Assembly: GCA_017440375.1 (NCBI GenBank)
Contig: JAFSHK010000026.1
Span: 1-45,039 of the forward strand
Length of the DNA: 45,039 nucleotides
Direction: 5' to 3'
From: Lachnospiraceae bacterium
GTDB lineage: Bacteria > Bacillota > Clostridia > Lachnospirales > Lachnospiraceae
Of this stretch, positions 42,262-45,039 are shown piece by piece. The position numbers and the translations under genes are program-made. Below the pieces are notes generated by a model. The model was given only the letters and a program-made list of their open reading frames with translations. It searched no databases and was not told the DNA's origin. The number at the start of each line of letters is the position of its first letter. Position 1 is the first letter of the stretch.

Positions 42262-44076
42262 ATGAAAGCAAAGAAAATTGTTGCATTGTTAATGGCAGCC
42301 ACTATGGTTGCATCTTTAACAGGTTGTGGCGGTAGCGATTCTGCTGCAACAAATGCTTCTACAGACACAGCAGAAGAGGCTGTAGAGGAAGCGGAAGATG
42401 ATGCAGAGGCGGCAGATGCAGAAGGAGAAACTGAAGCAGAAGCATCCGATGAGGAGTATGAGGAATTATTGGAAGAAATTATTCCGGAAGAGACAGTAAC
42501 TCTGGACGTATTTTCTCAGTTAGCAAACTACTCTGGTGAGCAGATTGGTTGGTTTGGTCAGATTATGTTAGAGAAATTCAACGTTAAGTTGAATATCATT
42601 CCGGATCCAGATGGTGTATATGAAACACGTATGGAATCAGGAGACCTTGGTGATATCGTTATCTGGGGTAGTGATGGAGATGAGTATCTTCAGGCAGTAG
42701 AGAAAGGTATGCTTTATGACTGGAATGAAGATGATCTGCTTGTTGATTATGGTCCATATATTGCAGAAAATATGGGGGCAGCATTACAGAAAAATACGGA
42801 TCTTTCCGGTGGTGTAACATATGGTGTTGGTCATGATGTAGCAGTTGATGCAAGCGCACGTCAGGATATCATGTATACATGGGATCTTCGTTGGGATCTT
42901 TACAAAGAATTAGGTTATCCGGAAATCAAAAACTTAGATGACATGGTAACAGTATTAGAGCAGATGAAAGAAATCTGCCCAACAGATGACAATGGTAAAA
43001 CAACATATGGTGTATCCCTTTTCAACGACTGGGACGGTGATATGGTTATGTTCGTTAAATCTACAGCTTCTGCTTACTACGGATATGATGAATTCGGTTT
43101 CGGTTTATATGATTCCGTAGAACAGAAATATTATCCTTGTCTTGAGAAAGACGGTCCTTACCTTGAATGTTTGAAATTCTACAACACATTATATCAGAAA
43201 GGTTTATTAGATCCAGACTCTCAGACCCAGAAATATGATGGTATGGTAGAAGATTACCAGAATGGTACAGCATTCTTAAATGTATTCAACTTCTTAGGTT
43301 CTGCTATGTACAATTCTGAAGCACATGCAGCAGAAGGCAAAGCTATGTATCCTTGCCCACCTGCAGAAGCACAGCCAATCGCATATGGTCAGAACATCTA
43401 TGGTGGTAACAGACCTTGGACAATTGGTGCAAAAACAGAATATCCGGAACTTTGTATGGCAATTATCAACTGGCTTGCAACTCCGGAAGGACGTATGACA
43501 ATAGAATATGGTCCGAAAGATGTATGTTGGTACTATGATGAAAATGGTAAAACATGCTTCACAGAACTTGGTAAGACAGTTAAACTTGACATGACAGCAG
43601 AAATGTCAGACGGTTATACAGGAACATTTGAAGATGGTTCCTTCAAGATTAACAACACTACATGGGGAATTGATGCTCTTAATCCAGATTCTAACGGTGA
43701 TTCTTATAACTACAAGAAATGGGAAAGTTACAATGCAGAACCGGGTTCTGATATCGAAGCTGACTGGAGAGAGGTAACAGGATGTAATACACCGGATGAT
43801 CGTCTTGGTCAGACTGATTATAGACTTGCTCCTGGTACAACATATACTGCAGGTGTTCGTTCTGACGAATTACAGGTTGTATGGAATCAGGTTGCTGAAT
43901 GTATTAAGATGAATTCATGGGCAGCTATCTATGCTGAAACAGATGAGGAATTTGAGCAGATTGTTGATGCAATGATTTCTGAAGCTGTGTCTTATGGCTA
44001 TGCTGATTGTGTTGCATTCCAGGAGAACGAAGTTAAAATCAGAATTGAAAAAGAAAATGCAGCTATGAATCAGTAA
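42262..44076 (+). CDS. Extracellular sugar-binding lipoprotein of the ABC importer
   Basis: This 604-aa family 1-type (LplA-like) solute-binding protein is exported as a lipoprotein: signal KIVALLMAATMVASLTGCGG with lipobox Cys, then an acidic Ala/Glu/Asp-rich linker (about residues 30-75) lifting the domain off the membrane. The binding domain includes GDIVIWGSDGDEYLQAVEKGMLYDW, the hinge RPWTIGAKTEYPELCMAIINWLATPEG and an aromatic-rich C-terminus. The frame opens at ATG 42238, but ATG 42262 is in front of the signal peptide with AAGGAGGAAG upstream. It follows the two permeases. The ligand is probably the oligosaccharide attacked by the GH31 and GH74 enzymes, which is inference from position. 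Confidence 0.93.
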   Translation: MKAKKIVALLMAATMVASLTGCGGSDSAATNASTDTAEEAVEEAEDDAEAADAEGETEAEASDEEYEELLEEIIPEETVTLDVFSQLANYSGEQIGWFGQIMLEKFNVKLNIIPDPDGVYETRMESGDLGDIVIWGSDGDEYLQAVEKGMLYDWNEDDLLVDYGPYIAENMGAALQKNTDLSGGVTYGVGHDVAVDASARQDIMYTWDLRWDLYKELGYPEIKNLDDMVTVLEQMKEICPTDDNGKTTYGVSLFNDWDGDMVMFVKSTASAYYGYDEFGFGLYDSVEQKYYPCLEKDGPYLECLKFYNTLYQKGLLDPDSQTQKYDGMVEDYQNGTAFLNVFNFLGSAMYNSEAHAAEGKAMYPCPPAEAQPIAYGQNIYGGNRPWTIGAKTEYPELCMAIINWLATPEGRMTIEYGPKDVCWYYDENGKTCFTELGKTVKLDMTAEMSDGYTGTFEDGSFKINNTTWGIDALNPDSNGDSYNYKKWESYNAEPGSDIEADWREVTGCNTPDDRLGQTDYRLAPGTTYTAGVRSDELQVVWNQVAECIKMNSWAAIYAETDEEFEQIVDAMISEAVSYGYADCVAFQENEVKIRIEKENAAMNQ

Positions 44077-44082
44077 AAAATA

Positions 44083-44091
44083 TGCTATAAT
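44083..44091 (+). promoter_or_regulatory. Extended -10 promoter before the YesL-like gene
   Basis: TGC-TATAAT, the same extended -10 nonamer as before glgP, 72 bases before the start. The hairpin at 44093-44121 follows directly. Confidence 0.5.
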
Positions 44092-44092
44092 A

Positions 44093-44124
44093 ATGGGGCT
44101 GTTCCTTGCGAGCAGCCTCATTCT
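44093..44124 (+). terminator. Hairpin after the binding-protein gene
   Basis: ATGGGGCTG, an 11-base loop, CAGCCTCAT, then TTCT. The 9-bp stem with one G-U pair has a poor T-run, so it may be a weak terminator or an mRNA-stabilising 3' end that keeps binding-protein transcript high. Confidence 0.5.
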
Positions 44125-44162
44125 ACTAACAGACAATGTGATTCGTTTATCAGGAGGCAAAA

Positions 44163-44810
44163 ATGAAATTTTTTAGTGTTGATAGCTCGCTTTACCGTTT
44201 TTTAACTCGATTATGGGATATAATACAGGTGAATTTTTTCTGGTTGGTATGTTGTGTTCCGATTGTTACAATAGGAGCATCTACCGCAGCGGCATTTCAT
44301 GTTTGTATGAAAATGGTGGATGATGAAGAAGGGTATATTGGCAGAGAGTTTCTGAAAGGTTTTAAAGAAAATTGGAAACAGGGAACAATTGTTGGCATTA
44401 TAACGATTGTTTGTACATATGCTGTTTATTTGGATATTCAGATTTTTGAAGCAGTAGAAGGAAATCCGATTGTTTTTTTAATTGTTGCGATGGTCTCCGG
44501 ATTTTTATTTTTCTTATGCTTGATTTATGCGTATCCATTACTGGTAAGATATCGCAACAGCCTGAAAGGGACATTGAAAAATTCCTTTACCATTGCCAGA
44601 AGATATTTTCTTAGAACATTGTTGTTAGCTTTTATTATTATGATAGAGTTTGTGGTGTGGAGATTTAATTCTACTACGCTATTTATTGGTTTCTTAATTG
44701 GACCGGCATGTATTATGTTTACGGTTGCAGGTATGGCGCTTCGTATATTCCAGATGATTGAAAAAGAACCGAATACAACTGTTATCAGAGAAGAGCAAGA
44801 TTTTGAGTAA
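44163..44810 (+). CDS. yesL: DUF624 (YesL-like) membrane protein
   Basis: This 215-aa protein has about five hydrophobic helices. The N-terminal pattern SLYRFLTRLWDIIQVNFFWLVCCVPIVTIGASTAAA is the DUF624/YesL signature. YesL-type genes accompany YesM/YesN sensors and LplABC-like importers for plant polysaccharide breakdown; their job is unknown, possibly assisting transport or sensing. The ribosome binding site is AGGAGGCAAAA. It continues the sugar locus and is followed 13 bases later by a hydrolase gene, so the two are probably co-transcribed. Confidence 0.88.
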   Translation: MKFFSVDSSLYRFLTRLWDIIQVNFFWLVCCVPIVTIGASTAAAFHVCMKMVDDEEGYIGREFLKGFKENWKQGTIVGIITIVCTYAVYLDIQIFEAVEGNPIVFLIVAMVSGFLFFLCLIYAYPLLVRYRNSLKGTLKNSFTIARRYFLRTLLLAFIIMIEFVVWRFNSTTLFIGFLIGPACIMFTVAGMALRIFQMIEKEPNTTVIREEQDFE

Positions 44811-44823
44811 AGGAGTTAGAGTA

Positions 44824-45039
44824 ATGATTTATAAGGAATATCCAATTCGTGTAGAGGGGTCTACTGATAGAGCAAAATTAACGACTTACTTGATTTCACA
44901 TTCAGAAGAAATCGGAATTAACGAGAGACCAATTATTATTATTTGTCCGGGTGGTGGCTATTGTTTTGTTTCGGACAGAGAAGCCGAAATGTTTGCACTG
45001 CAATGGAATGCGTATGGTTATCATGCAGCGGTACTTCGC
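44824..45039 (+). CDS. Alpha/beta hydrolase (acetyl-xylan-esterase-like), partial
   Basis: Only the first 72 codons are in the window; the gene runs off the right end. The start ATG follows AAAGGAGTTAGAGTA. The segment PIIIICPGGGYCFVSDREAE is the oxyanion-hole strand and Gly-rich loop (HGGG-like, PGGGY form) of alpha/beta hydrolases of the BD-FAE/AXE type, and EMFALQWNAYGYHAAVLR is the following helix and strand. Such esterases remove acetyl or feruloyl groups from plant glycans, which would suit the sugar locus. The catalytic Ser, Asp and His lie beyond the window. Confidence 0.75.
   Translation, partial: MIYKEYPIRVEGSTDRAKLTTYLISHSEEIGINERPIIIICPGGGYCFVSDREAEMFALQWNAYGYHAAVLR

Overview
The window looks like chromosome of an anaerobic, spore-forming, low-GC Clostridia, most likely a Lachnospiraceae gut bacterium. 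Supporting signs are strong AGGAGG-type ribosome binding sites, an isoleucine T-box riboswitch, engulfment and spore-coat genes (SpoIID, SpoIIQ, a SipL-type DUF3794/LysM protein), a clostridial PyrK/PyrD pair, and a YesM/LplB-type carbohydrate uptake locus. No rRNA, tRNA, CRISPR array, complete insertion sequence or prophage was seen. The species assignment is inference.

Region by region. 1-2000: a stub of a group II intron reverse transcriptase is fused to the 3' part of a zf-HC2 (anti-sigma-like) membrane protein gene, followed by a CPBP protease. 2000-4750 (minus strand): an Eis-like acetyltransferase and nicotinate phosphoribosyltransferase. 4750-15900: a consensus promoter and Ile T-box driving ileS, then glycogen phosphorylase, hflX, an aconitase-family hydratase and a membrane-anchored LamG-like protein. 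16000-22000: an EF-hand protein, spoIID, spoIIQ, an amidohydrolase and a GH9-like lipoprotein that appears to have lost its active site. 22000-28700: a PlsC-type acyltransferase (minus), a PrcB-like lipoprotein, pyrC-pyrK-pyrD, the SipL-like gene and a C_GCAxxG_C_C protein. 28670-30700: a palindromic MITE-like element with 15-bp flanking direct repeats, an unknown anchored protein, and a PD-(D/E)XK nuclease-like gene with a LexA-like dyad upstream. 30785-45039: a sugar locus with a YicI-type GH31 (minus), divergent from GH74, a second GH31 and a YesM histidine kinase, then an ABC importer (two permeases and a binding lipoprotein, no ATPase), a YesL-like protein and the start of an alpha/beta hydrolase.

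How the genes work together. The sugar locus fits import of xylose-decorated glucan oligosaccharides (xyloglucan is my inference) followed by cytoplasmic trimming: neither GH31 nor the GH74 protein has a signal peptide. The YesM kinase would sense the sugar outside, but no response regulator lies in the window. The sporulation genes appear to use SigmaE promoters: the 8-mer CATACAAT precedes both spoIID and the SipL-like gene. At the latter, the promoter sits inside a hairpin that would hide the ribosome binding site only in transcripts reading through from pyrD. That nested arrangement, the palindromic element, the degenerate GH9 lipoprotein and the LexA-like nuclease gene are the parts most worth a second look.
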